Shown one piece after another: positions 32,360-44,268 of a stretch of DNA of 64,000 nt; position 1 is the first letter of the stretch; every line of letters starts with the position of its first letter. Location: contig FMBT01000369.1 of assembly GCA_900095095.1 (NCBI GenBank), positions 124,001-188,000 on the forward strand. Reading direction: 5' to 3'. A program made the position numbers and the translations under genes. This DNA comes from Fragilariopsis cylindrus CCMP1102 (Eukaryota; Bacillariophyta; Bacillariophyceae; Bacillariales; Bacillariaceae). The notes beneath the pieces are model-generated. The model did not search any database. It saw only the letters and a list, made by a program, of their open reading frames with translations, and had not been told where the DNA came from.

Positions 32360-33480
32360 GATTTATCCTGCAGTAACGAAGAATGGACCACCTCGTGTAT
32401 AATTACCCTTTGGCTTTTATCACCAAGACTATCAAATCCATCCCATATGTTTTCATCAACATGCTATATAATTATTCCACCAGAATTGAAGAAATTTTTA
32501 TCAAACGTATTTGGTATTGGTTGTCTATTCAGTATTAGAAGTGATTCTTTTGGATTAGAAAATCCGATACCTGTTTTATGTATGAATATCAGGGTAATAT
32601 TCAACTGGATTTGCTTCATATATACCATCCTTATCTATTAAAATTGGATCAAACTAATTAAATTTTAATCTCGTTCATGCACTCATATAGCCTGGATATG
32701 ATTAATCACCATGGTAATTTCCAGCCGTATTTGCCATAACACCGAGTCTATTTGTTTAAATAGAAGGGTGACAATTAGTATGGTGTGTGCAACGGCATAC
32801 TATAACGTACGAAAATAGTAGCACCACCACGATCGAAAGTCAATCAATTACGTACCGATCAATACCACCACAATATTCCCGGATCCATAGTTTCTTTCTA
32901 TATCATACCTTCCAGATAAACCAAATGTATGTATCGTTTCGTGAATAATAAATTTAAGGTCACATATGCCACGGAATAATGCCGGTGAAATAGCATATAC
33001 GGACCAACTTGATACCCACCTGCACCTACTCATGATGCTTCATCAGTACCAGCACGTGCATGTAATGCAAGCACCTGTTTCACAATCATCGCCGCCAATA
33101 ACACCTTCATATCCTGAATGTAAAAATATAGTCATATCGTTTTACGATCAAAATTAGCATCCAATGAACTGAAATCATGAAAATCATTATCTAAATACTG
33201 TATTACAGTTTCAAATGCATGCCGTATAGTTCTTGGGTACGTCCTTGTGAACCATCCTTAGTAAATTCTTGTTCTGTATATAATCTATCATAATCCATAA
33301 TCTGTTACTTGAAAATTAATTTGAAATTCACCAGATGACATTGATTTGAAATAGTCTCCAACAGCTAGTTCCATCAGAAAACAATTCTGCGTCTCATCTT
33401 CCTTGACCATTAAATGATTGTTAAAAATCTTCAAGAGAAGGAACAGCTGTATTCGTTGTTGGATTATTCATCCATTAATT
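32360..33480 (-). pseudogene. Decayed M6-type (immune-inhibitor-A-like) metallopeptidase
   Basis: The minus strand carries family landmarks in the right order but in different frames: KSMSSGEFQINFQV, then FETVIQYLDNDFHDFSSLDA, then GDDCETGA, then the zinc site CDLKFIIHETIHTFGLSGRYD (HE..H with the following GL..YD), then a region like GGIII.HVDENIW. In M6 peptidases these correspond to the SYGK region, the D.D.DG turn, the HE..H active site with L.DLYD, and the WHIDE motif. Several interruptions make it a pseudogene. It would have been a secreted zinc protease. Confidence 0.65.
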
Positions 33481-34010
33481 GTACCAAACAGACTAGAGTA
33501 CATTAAATATAGGTCAAGGCGATTCAATCAACATCAAGTGCTCGATGATTTTGCTCTTGTTGTTAATTTACGCCTCGTATAATCCGATTATACTGGTACC
33601 ACTCTATTACCACTGCTGTTGTATTTTCGTTGTTGTTGCTGTCGATTTTATTAGTTCGATGTAGCATGGCGGCATTAGCAACCGAATGATACCTATTGTA
33701 GTATACTAGTATACAAGTGTATGCTTGCTGGGATTCGCTCTTTTGTTTTAGTTAGGTTGAAATTGTAGTACAGTAACTTAGGTATATTTTTTCTTTGCAT
33801 CAAATTATTCAACCGATGGTAAAATTGTGGACCTGGTTATAAAATTGAACAAATTTCAAATAGGCGAAGGCAATATCTTTTTGCTGTTCGTTTTAATGTG
33901 TAAATAAAAGAATGACGCCCTTGTTTTGCTTAATAAATAAGGGCAATAAATATTGAGTCATGATTGCGAACATCTTCTTACGACGTTCCATGGGAACATA
34001 AAAAATCATT

Positions 34011-34241
34011 TTATTGATAGACATGCAGCCATAGAAATAATACAGTAGCTAACGTTAAGGATGTGAACAAGGGGGTCATTAAAAAGAGGGGTGAAACGTA
34101 CGGTAGTCTTATAACAGAATGAATCTTTTTAGATATCGGCATACAGTACTTCCATATCGGTTTGCTGTTCTCTTTTGCTAACTCCTTCACTCTTTTCTTG
34201 TTATGATCTATGATCGGTCTCCATCTAGTTAGCCACTGCAA
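34011..34241 (-). mobile_element. Fossil fragment of the RNase H-bearing retroelement family
   Basis: WLTRWRPIIDHNKKRVKELA and KENSKPIWK match the frame at 55.6-56.7 kb (W.NRWKTVIDHSMIRVKELA, KDNSKPIWK). The adjoining DNA (34020-34120) is the dispersed repeat also seen at 10.1 kb. It is a short, broken, old piece. Confidence 0.75.
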
Positions 34242-34542
34242 GTGAAGAGAAAAAACAGATGGAAATAAGAGAGACAGAGATAGAGAGTGCTATGCAATAT
34301 CAGGAGCGTCTCACATGCAATCGTCGAACTGAAACAACTTCATAGAATTTGTATTGGAACTATAATATAAGAAAATGAAGAAGTGTGCAACAAGACTAGA
34401 ACAAACAAAATTATATACCGAAACTACGTCGACTTGTGCGTGCAGTAGAGATCTGAAATTAATTGGGTTGGGCGACACGACATTCTTGAAAGAATTGTGT
34501 AGAATCGAAAGAATCACTTCTAAAAACAAACACATTTTATTA

Positions 34543-34772
34543 TACTTCCTCCGTGCAACGTTTATTGTCAGTGGCACTATCGTTTGAAAATTTAGGGTGT
34601 GTAATAGCACTCTAAAACCTTAAAATATTAAGATCTACCTCACAAAATAGAGGGGGTTAAAGTCACAAGTTTCCCTCATCCTCCTTGCAAAGCTCGTCGT
34701 TGAACGTGTTAATCACGCGCTAAATTTCCAATCGATAGCACATCTGACAATAAGCGTTGCACGGAGGAAGTA
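34543..34772. mobile_element. Stowaway-like MITE, copy A
   Basis: The element is 230 bp including TA at each end. The inverted ends begin CTTCCTCCGTGCAACG, continue TTATTGTCAG and GCTATCG.TTG.AAATTTA, and match over about 50 bp with few differences. TA duplication and a CT(T/C)CCTCCGT end are typical of Tc1/mariner-derived Stowaway elements. It encodes no protein. Confidence 0.8.
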
Positions 34773-35358
34773 CAAAGAGAAAGAAGCAAAGTAACTAGTA
34801 GCAGCCACGAGCGAAATCAATATTATTATAAAAGTGTGTTGTACCGCACAAGCATGTATGTGCGCGACGCGAAACACAACACAAGACACCAGTAACAAAA
34901 AACACAATAAGTGCGTCGTTGTTCGACGTAAAAATTACAAGCGGTTTGTTGCGCCACAAACATGAAGCAATGAAATCAACGAACAATAAAATAATAAGGA
35001 AGAACCAAACAAAGAACGCAAAACTCATCAATCAATCAAGTTAATAAAACGTCAAGGGCAAAAAGGCACAAAACGACGGCAGTTTGTTGTTTTTGCTGTT
35101 TGATTTCAGAACGAGACGCAAACAAGCTCAGAACAACGAAACACACACGCCATCAAAGTTAATAAGTGTGTTAGAAGTGTGTTGGTACTGTACTACCGTG
35201 GTACTAGTACTAGTACAGGAGCTAATGTTGTATTGCTAGTTGAAGTCATCGTTCTTTTCTCTTCTCTACGTTTCATTTCATTTCATTTCATTTCATTTCA
35301 TTTTATTTTCGACGACGACGACAAAGACAATAACGACAAAGACAAATAAGGACTGATA
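34773..35358. other. Upstream region of the protein kinase, TTTCA tract
   Basis: No gene seen. Six or more TTTCA pentamers (about 35273-35305) and a GAC run lie within 90 bases of the kinase start codon, probably in its core promoter or 5' leader. Confidence 0.5.
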
Positions 35359-37007
35359 ATGCAAAGCAAATCAGATCACAAATCCAAGATGACACCACAC
35401 CAACAAGTATATCAGCAGCATCAGCACCAGCAGCAGCGACATCAGCATCAACGACAGCAGCATCGTCATCAGAATGCTGCTGGTGCTGGTGCTGTTGGTG
35501 CTGGTGTTGACGTAGTAGTAAAGAAAAGAAGTTTATTTCAAACATCGAATGAAGATCGTAAAAAAAGAGATGATATAATATCATTACAAATGAATACAGT
35601 CACAGATAAATATCTTCATACTATGGAACTAAATTCAAATTTCTTCTTCTCGTCCTCTGACTGTGATAATGACAATCATCGTGACAGTGATAATCACAAT
35701 GACAATCAAGGTGACAATCACAGTGACGTTGAAGTAGTGACTACTATAGCTAAAAAGCCTCCACAAGACAACGACAACGACACCAACAACGACAACGATA
35801 ACAACAGTGCTAATAATAATAGTAATAATAATAATAAGAAGAAGAACTCAGTTGGTGTATTAATAATTCCAAAATTTGAAACAAATGAAATTGAATTAGA
35901 AACAACAATTGGTATGGGTGAATTTGGTATTATATATAAAGTTAAATCTATTCAATTGAAGAATTCAAATTTAAATAATAATAATAATAATAATAAGTTG
36001 AATGATGTCGTAGACGAAGATGATAATGATGATGATAATGATGATGATAAGGGGCTCGGAGTTGTTGACAATGGCAACACAATAAACGAGAATGAAAATG
36101 AAGACAAGAATGCGAAAGCAGCTGACGATTACGATGATGATGAGTTTATCTTGGATAATAAAAGCAGTCGAGCAATGTGTATAGCTGATTTAGACCGTAA
36201 AAATACCGGGTCCAATAATATTGATACAGTTTCGTCACTGTCACTGTCGTCGTCACAAAAGCAAAAGCAAAATCAACCACTACCGTCATCCAAAAGATCC
36301 CCAAAATCAACAGAAATAATTGAGTCAAGAATGAATCAAATTTTGAGACATCAATTGGCCAATTATTTTCTACAACTACCATCTGCAACAGCGGATAATA
36401 CCAGAGCTGTTACTAATAATAATGATATCATATCCTCCTCCTCCTCGTCCTATTTAACAACAGCAGCAGAACAGCGACAGCAACAGCAACAGCAGCATAA
36501 GAAACAGCATCATCAATCCATATCTAAATCTTTGATTGAAATGACTACGTCGTCGCAAAAGAAGTCTGATTCAAATTCAAATTCAAGTAGTAGTAGTGAT
36601 TTGTTGTTTGTTATTAAACATATACGTAAAGATTTATATCCAAAGAAACGTATTGAGGCTGCTAAAGATTTAGCAAGAGAAGCAAAATTATTAACAAGGT
36701 TACAACAATTGTATAATTCTACTGGCACTACTGCTAATATGAATAGGAATAGGAATATGAATAATCATCCAAATATAATAACAATCCGTGGTATAGTATC
36801 AACACCAGGATCAATAGAATTTGGTATTATATTAGATCGTTTATATTTAACATTAACAGAAATATCCACATCATGGAATGATCAACAAATACAGATATTA
36901 AATAAATATAAAAGGAAAATAAAAACAAAATCATCATCAGCATCCTCAGTATCATCCTCTATTCTTACTAGTACTACTAATACTGCTTCATCAACTGCAA
37001 CTGCCAG

Positions 37008-37040
<33 letters not shown>

Positions 37041-38734
37041 GTGGCTTACTAATATTATTCAATCAACTCAAAATAATATAGTTGGAACAGTTAATAGTTG
37101 GTTTGATCATAATAATGGCAGTAGTAGTACGCGGCAGCAACACAATCAGCAAGTTCCGACAACGTCGTCAACATCTTCAAGGCAACAACAACAACAAGAA
37201 GAAAATGATAATGATGATGATGATGATCAACAACAGCATCAACAACAGCAACAACAACCAATATCGGTTTCATATTTAAATCCAAATAATAATAAGAATT
37301 ATTCATCATATTCATCTGATGCAATTGTATTATTGGGTGAAAGGGTACTAGCATTATGGGATGTATCGGAAGGTATGAAATATTTACATAAAAATCAGAT
37401 ATTATTTCGTGATTTAAAAACTGAAAATGTTGGTAGTACTAGTGCTTCTATAGGTGGTGGTTGTGTTAGTACTACCAATGATATCATAGACAATGTCGAC
37501 AACAACAACAATGATGATGATGATACCGAACAGAAAAAAAAATCCTCCACTAATAGTTGTCATCATCAACAACACCAAGAGCAGTATCAACGGATGCAAA
37601 TATTTGATTTTGGTCTTGCAAGAGAATGTAAACCAACAGATAGAGTAATGGTACAGCAACACAGATACGTAACAACAATGAAGAAAAAGAAGAATACTAA
37701 TACTAGTGAAGACGATGATACTATCTCTTCTTTTTATGATACGTATCGGATGACAGGCTTAACTGGTACACTTCGAATAATGGCACCAGAGTAAGTAGTA
37801 GATGTACTGTACTGTATTGTACTGTATACGTGTGGTTTTCTCTCCTTTGCTAATCTCCCCCCCCCCCCCCCCCCCCCGCCGCCGCCGCGCTCCCTCATGT
37901 CAAACATTAAATAGAGTTATACAATGTTCACCATATGGGTTATCAGCTGACGTATATTCATTTGGGATATGCATGTGGGAAGTATTTCAAGGTACGAAAT
38001 GTGATTTTTTATCAGCAGCTGAAATATGTAATAGAAAAAAGTCTATCCGTCCAACAATCCCAATATCGTACTTTGATGATGATGATAACAATGACAATGA
38101 CGATGTCATTAACCAGACACAAAGACTGGATTCTGCTCCCAGTACAAATAATACAAATAATAAAAGGAATACAACAGTAGCGAATACAACAATAACAGCA
38201 GCAGCAGCACGTAGTAGTAAAAACAAAAATAATAAGAAATATATTGGTATCGGTATGCCAAAAAAGTTACAAAATTTAATGCAACAATGTTGGAATGATA
38301 ATTCTAACGAACGACCAACCTTTAATGAAATTAGTTCTCAATTGAGCTTTATTCTATTAGAATTATTCTATTATCATTATAATAACAATAATCAAAAACG
38401 ACAACGACAATCGTCATCATCGCCTTCTCGTCGTTCACCATCGTCGTCATATGTGCCTGCGTCGACAGCACATCAGAAATGGAATAACGAAGAAGACGAA
38501 GACCATGTAGGAAGATCAGCAGCAAAATCGAAAGCAGTATCAAACTCGGTTTACAACAGCGATAAAAGCAACAATAGAAATTATACAACAGCAACATCAA
38601 CATCGTCGTCGAAAAGAAGGATTATAAATACAAAATCATTACCACGGGGAGGAGGACAAGGAGGTGAAGCAGCAGCAGCAGCTTTTTGGTATCGTCTCGA
38701 AATGATTCATTCTTCTGGACTATTAGACGTTTGA
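35359..38734 (+). CDS. Protein kinase with long low-complexity inserts, two exons
   Basis: Exons 35359-37790 and 37915-38734 (donor CAGA|GTAAGT, acceptor AAATAG|AG; a poly-C run lies in the 124-base intron) give 1083 residues. The kinase domain begins near residue 180: Gly loop IGMGEFGIIYKV (about 185), ATP Lys420 in FVIKHI, Glu in LAREAKLL, HPNIITIRGI, catalytic loop LFRDLKTENVG (Arg684, Asp685), DFG at about 750 (MQIFDFGLAREC), then GTLRIMAPE at the exon end. Exon 2 continues YGLSADVYSFGICMWEV and CWNDNSNERPTFNEI. The HRD motif is FRD. The overall look, with the C-W...RP ending, is TKL-like. About 230 residues of Asn/Asp/Ser-rich sequence are inserted between the Gly loop and Lys420, and another ~150 before the catalytic loop. 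The N terminus is His/Gln-rich and the tail is Ser-rich. It is probably an active Ser/Thr kinase; substrate unknown. Confidence 0.87.
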
Positions 38735-39185
38735 ACATGCCATGACAGACGAAATGCGAGAATATTTGAGATATACGATATACGGTTTACGATGACCGAC
38801 GACGATGGTGATGAATAATGAATATTTTACTTGAGTAAACGAGCTAGCTCTGGATAGAAGCATTGCTCACTCACTCACTCATTACTGCCATGTGGGGGGT
38901 ATACTAGTTCACTACCGTTAGGAGGAAACACGAAAGTTATAATAGTCTCTAAAAGAAAGGTGTATCTGTATCCGGCTGTACTATATCAATAGATTACGAC
39001 TATCATTTGAAATATTTCCTTGAGGAAGAAAGAGGAAAATTGCTCATATTTCAATCTGACTTCCAATATTTAACGTAGCTATCATCTCTAATGTGTTCGG
39101 GGTTAATGTTGAGTACCTTCTATCATTGATTGTACTACTGTTCGTAGCTAGCTAAAACAATTTTTGCATTCTCACTTACTGTAAC

Positions 39186-39398
39186 TACTTCCTCCAGCGA
39201 ACGCTTATTATCAGACGCGCTATCGTTTGAAAATTTAACACACGCTAAAGCAAGCTAAACCCTTAATTCTACTCACAAAATGCGAATTGTACGATAAAAT
39301 AAAAATAAGCGAAGATTTTTTTTTGGTTCAACGCGCTTTTATATTGTAATAATTCCAGGCGATAGCGCGCGTGACAATAAGCTTCGCTTGAGGAAGTA
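39186..39398. mobile_element. Stowaway-like MITE, copy B
   Basis: The element is 213 bp with TA at both ends. Its inverted ends are CTTCCTCCAGCGAACGCTTA and CTTCCTCAAGCGAAGCTTAT, both continuing toward GCGCTATCG. It is the same family as the copy at 34543-34772, with an unrelated centre. Confidence 0.8.
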
Positions 39399-39554
39399 CT
39401 GTGAGCACCAAGTGAAAAAGCACTGTAAAAAACAAGCCGAATTTATTTTTACCGCGCATTCACACATGATAATTCCATATGTGCTTCAAAGTCCGAATAT
39501 ACCATCCTCAATCTCACCCTTATGGGTCTCTTTCAAAGTCGCTTTGAGAAGTTT

Positions 39555-40250
39555 GAAAAAAGACTACCGAACGTTGCTGTTAAAGTCTTCGTGATCACGG
39601 GTAAGCTAGAGCAAATTTCTGAGTGAATGAATCGAATCGAATCACAATTAATTGTGTGTGTGTGGTTACTAAAAACTGCTCGATGATACAATAACCGAAG
39701 ATGGGTATGAAATTCAAATGCAAACGAATCACTTATCACATTTCCTGTAAACGAATGGAGATGCAAGAATCGTACAACAAAGCTCAGCAGCACGGCACAT
39801 GACACCCGATAATGGACTAGAAGCAACATATTTTTTGAAAAAAGAAAGGATGGGTTAGTAGGTGGAAATGACGGTGATACAGGACTGATGGAAGGTGGAC
39901 GTTGGTATCGATACTTTCAATCGAAACTTGCTGCTTCTATCTTAATGCGATGCCTTCATGCAAGAACGTACTAAGTTTGTGTGCCCATCCAGGTGTTGCA
40001 CGAACGTCCATCTGGGATGATTTCCTTGTTCATACAATCTTCTGCCGATGGTTCTATTGGATTACTAGAAGAATGATGGACTCGAAAGAAACGTCAAATG
40101 TGGTACTCTGTACGGACCAAGGCGAGATCTGATGGGAGGAAATGCCATCCGAAATCGACCAACAGCCTATGAAATCTCTAGAAGCTAAAGAAATGCTTTG
40201 GCGTACGAGTGAAGAAGCTACCGGTGCAGATTTCGTACCTTTAGATTAAT
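39555..40250 (+). pseudogene. Decayed short-chain dehydrogenase/reductase
   Basis: Family landmarks occur in order on the plus strand: VAVKVFVITG (Rossmann start), then TEDGYEIQMQTNHLSHFL (the NHLGHF helix), SSAAR, then GGRWYRYFQSKLAASIL (active-site Y...K), then LCAHPGVARTS, and finally MLWRTSEEATGADFVPL, the usual C-terminal end of retinol-dehydrogenase-like proteins. The pieces lie in more than one frame, separated by stops, and part of the N-terminal half is missing. It is a host gene remnant. The flanks (38735-39185 and 40251-40860) show no other gene. Confidence 0.75.
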
Positions 40251-40864
40251 GTTGATTTTGTAGTAGAAGAATTGTAATCCTGCCAACTCTCATTTCTCAG
40301 TCTAAATTTCTTGACCTGCTTCTATTTAGTTGCATCTGTACTTATAACTAGACTATAAATCTACCCTCTTAAAAATCTATCAGCTCATTTATCTATATAT
40401 GCTATTATAAATTGTTTGATGTAATCACATTGATCACCGTCGGATGATTGACTGAAGAAAATCATATTGAATAAAGATTATGTTCCGATTGCATTCATTT
40501 AGAAATGTTGGCGATTTTTGTTTACCGCAGTAGTGATGAGTTTCTCGTTCATTTATATTGCATTTCATTCGTCCCATATGCATCATTCTAGTAGCTTCAA
40601 CAGAGCCTGCAATATAATGCAGGAAGGGAGATTATGCATATGATGTCACGAAGATGATGCATCCTATATTATATCCATTTAATTGTATGCCTTCTGGAAC
40701 ACCGATGAACACTAGAACCATTAGGTAGCGACGAACGATCTGTCCTTCTTGAAAATTAACGGAAAGCAAGATCAAATCAACGATGAGATCAACGATGACA
40801 CGTTTATACCGAGGTGGTTACATCCTTCGCTCAACGACGACGGTAGGTAAAGTATTTTGATTTT

Positions 40865-41176
40865 TCTACCATACACCATAATAAATAAGAAGAGACGACA
40901 CTCAAAAAAAGGAAGCGACGATGACCCGATCCCATGGTCGGACCTGATGTGTAAGTTCTTTTACTCTGTGTGAAGGTTTATCAAAAGAAGTGCGTATTTT
41001 GTTTTTATCCTTACTACTACGTGCATACAATAATAAAAGACGACGCGAAAAATTACGATGAACGATGGCACTCAAAAGTTTGAAGCTACCGTAAGTGCGT
41101 TTTTTGGTTTGTACACCATTAATTAAGATACGACGCGAAAAATGACGCGACAACTGAACAATGACCATTTTTTCTA
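40865..41176. repeat. Repeated ACGACGCGAAAAATGACG-type sequence, three related copies
   Basis: Copies near 40869-40935, 41010-41075 and 41104-41176 share a block ACCAT.A.TAA...., then GA.ACGACGCGAAAAAT, then GA...A.GATGACC. An inverted relative lies at about 43138-43205, on the other side of the gene at 41613. No coding sequence is seen here. Confidence 0.6.
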
Positions 41177-41612
41177 GGTTCTCCTTCTCCTTCGCTACCT
41201 CTACTTAGTATGAGCATTCTATACCCGCGGGGCTTTTACTCAACACGAAGAGTCATTAAAACTAACCTTCGCCATGCCGTTTTTGTGTCGTGTTTTGAAA
41301 ATACTAAACGGTCATATTGCATGACTGATGGGGAGAATAAGAATTAGAATACCGCATACAAACTTCTCTTTTGTTAAAGTTGTCAGAAATTGACAGATGA
41401 AAAGAAAAAAATCGATTCATGTGTGTGAATCTACGTTAAAATGATACATTTCCTTTCTTTTTTCTTTCCTACTTACTTGAAGTACAAAACAAAAATTTAG
41501 GAAAGTAAACTTAACTCAACTAAAACTAACTTAACTTAACTTAACTAAAAGCTTTCGACTAACAACAAATAGGTAGCACAAAATTTTATCTCAATATCAC
41601 CAGTACAACATT

Positions 41613-42569
41613 ATGTGTCGATCAACGAATACAGTACCACACGTGTTAATGACGAGTACTATCACACCACAACCACTACCACCGCCACCACCACCACAAG
41701 CGCCACAACCGTCACAACCGTCACAACCAATCAATAATAGTAGTAATCGTCGTATTAACATTGACAGTAGTCCATCAGAACCCTTTTATAGAGCAAGAAC
41801 AGTAACGCAGGTAGAAGAAGGAAATAAATCAGTTCGATTTGCTAATATTGATGATGATCATCAGGATGAAATTCGATATTTTGAACGAATTTCTTTTATA
41901 GATGCAAAGAATGTATGGTATAATGAATCTGAATTATATTCTTTTGTACAGGAAGGAAAAAAACTTGCATTGGCTTATCGTAATAATTTGTCTACTTCGA
42001 CGACTTCGACTTCGACAACGACGAATGCTCATGCTCATGCTCATGCTCATGATCATACTCATGAAGAATATTGTTATCGTGGATTTGAAAATTACACAAT
42101 AGAAAGACAAAAGCATCGTTTATTATCAAATCGATTCAATGTGCTAATTCAACATCGGAATAGTAAGGACAACGACAATAGCATTAATACTGTGACTGAT
42201 GATGATATACAACAACTTGATGATATATCACAACAATGTAGTAATTGGTCTACAAATGTTGCACTGTTAACAGCTATTAATGATTACTTTGTCAGTTATG
42301 GTGGTGATGATGACGATGGTGATAATAATTATTGCGATGAAATGTCGTCATTTTTTCCATCTGTGACAGATATGATCCCACCAGAATTCCCTATTGGAAT
42401 ACAGCGTATTATGTTATTTTCGTCGTCTATCGCCATACAACAAAGTAGGAAACGAACAATACGAACAACTCAACAGGCGGCATCTACTGATGCTGATAAT
42501 GTTAGTATTAGTAGTAATAGTAATAGTGACGTGATACGACGGCGAGTAAAACAACGAGTAGTATACTGA
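41613..42569 (+). CDS. Diatom-type acidic conserved protein with YC.RG.E motif
   Basis: A 318-residue frame from ATG at 41613 (Met13 is an alternative). A Pro/Gln-rich N terminus is followed by KSVRFANID, then RISFIDAKNVWYNESELYSF, then a His/Asp-rich loop, then EEYCYRGFENYTIERQKHRL and SNRFNVLIQH. This order (VRF, W.Y...E...., YC.RG.E..T......R...NR....V) is a layout I recognise from a large diatom protein family of unknown function. The C-terminal part continues as helices (WSTNVALLTAINDYFVSYG) with acidic inserts and a basic tail (RRRVKQRVVY). There is no signal peptide or membrane span. The CT-rich leader and upstream AACTTA repeats (41506-41545) suggest its promoter lies there. Confidence 0.75.
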   Translation: MCRSTNTVPHVLMTSTITPQPLPPPPPPQAPQPSQPSQPINNSSNRRINIDSSPSEPFYRARTVTQVEEGNKSVRFANIDDDHQDEIRYFERISFIDAKNVWYNESELYSFVQEGKKLALAYRNNLSTSTTSTSTTTNAHAHAHAHDHTHEEYCYRGFENYTIERQKHRLLSNRFNVLIQHRNSKDNDNSINTVTDDDIQQLDDISQQCSNWSTNVALLTAINDYFVSYGGDDDDGDNNYCDEMSSFFPSVTDMIPPEFPIGIQRIMLFSSSIAIQQSRKRTIRTTQQAASTDADNVSISSNSNSDVIRRRVKQRVVY

Positions 42570-44268
42570 TTTTAATCTATAAAAGTTTTATCACTATAAT
42601 ATATACAGTATAAGAAAACAATTCCAAAATTTTACGATTTCAATACACAATAATAAAGCATGTACTGTAAAATGAAACACATGCTTAAAGTTATAGTTAG
42701 TGAAACTATTAATATATTAACAATCTAGTAGTAGCTACAGTAGAGTGACTGCAGTATCATATGCATCCATTCATCCATTCATTTATTCATCCGCAGTCAG
42801 TCTGATCGTAGTAAAGCCATGTTCATCGATCGTATGTAGTGCAATATATAATAGAGAGAGAATACTATCGAAAAATAACAATACGCCACTAAATTACTGC
42901 AGCGTTGCGTGCGTGCGTCATCCAAACAAACCAATGTTTTGTCCGGAAGTGAGAAAAACGCCTTCAACAAACTACAGTACGAAGCTAGGTAACATCAATA
43001 ACATCAATTCCTGGCTGTTAATTTTGATTTGCTAAGCCTTGTGTGTTTGTAGCTTCAATATAAATGTAAGATTGTTCGCGTCGTCTCTGTATAAAATATA
43101 CAGTAGTAGTATAATCAAAAACCATAGGAAGCCTTTTTTGTGGTCATCGTTTTCGTCATGTCATTTTTCGCGTCGTCTCTTATTTATATGGTGTGTCAAA
43201 AATTAATCCAAAAGCCGTATACTATAATATACTGTACGTACTTTTAGCTTCAATAATAGTGCGAACTTAATAATAATAATAGAGGGGGAAAAAAAAATGG
43301 GTTCTCTCGCAATGGGTCATAATCTTAGGTCACCTGTAGAAGGAAACGAGGAGAACGAGATCTGTGTGAGCGAGTGAGTCGAGGAGTCGTTGATTCATCA
43401 CTCAACAATTGCTTTTAGGAAGAAAAAATTAGTCTACATCACTTTAGCTTAATAATTATGAAATTTGGTCCTCGGAAATCAAAAAAAGCGCGATTCTTCA
43501 TTCGGCAATTTGCCGCGATTTGAGAGATCGAAAATATCAGGATCGCGGCGATAATTCTGTCCTTCTACTAGTTTCTAGGATCAACATTTATTTGTTCAGG
43601 AAAAAGCGAGACCCTTGCTCTTTCGTTAAATTAAGACAGAAATCTGGTTATTTTATCGTGCGGACTGATTCTTCGGTTATTTTAACACGCCGCAACATAC
43701 AGTTGTAGGGGCAAAGTTAACCGGAAGGCCCAAGAAATTCAAATATGGCTGACATGCAGAATACCGTAACAATAAATAGGTGCAATGGAGATACGTTCTT
43801 CAGTGGCAACTGAAGGTTGGCTGCTATTCGATACAGTAGTGGTCCTGAGTTGATATGGTATAAATATCAAAATACAATAGTTAGTATCTGTCGGTCATGA
43901 GGTAAAAGATACATCGGTATTGTTCAGAAAAGATACGAAGTTGAAGTTGGCAGATCCGCTAGCCCGTACAGATTTTATTGCTGCGGTCAGCGATCCAGCA
44001 AATTCCTCCTTTACCTTCTGGGAACTTTTTTATCATAAATGCGGTGTGTTTATAAAATAGCTGAGTTGAAACCTTGGACGGTACAGTATGGTACTTTCTT
44101 CATTATAAAACAATCGATATCTATAGATTTTTGTTTGAATTTAAATTTTGAATATAAGCACAGTCTATTCTTTTAACGTTTCCTATGATTATATCTCTCG
44201 TGAAATATTATTGCAGTCCCTACAGTACAGTACAGTTATTATATATCTATTTATTACTATTTATTTCT
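42570..44268. other. Intergenic region with inverted copy of a flanking repeat
   Basis: No gene seen. At about 43138-43205 the sequence TGGTCATCG, CATTTTTCGCGTCGTCTCTT and ATATGGTGTG is the reverse complement of the repeat at 41104-41176. A shorter related word, GTTCGCGTCGTCTCT, is at about 43075. Confidence 0.5.

Noticed and set aside
42034-42064. Regularly spaced CATGCT repeats as a CRISPR-like array
   Set aside because: They are codons for an Ala/His run in the gene at 41613; eukaryotic context and no spacers.
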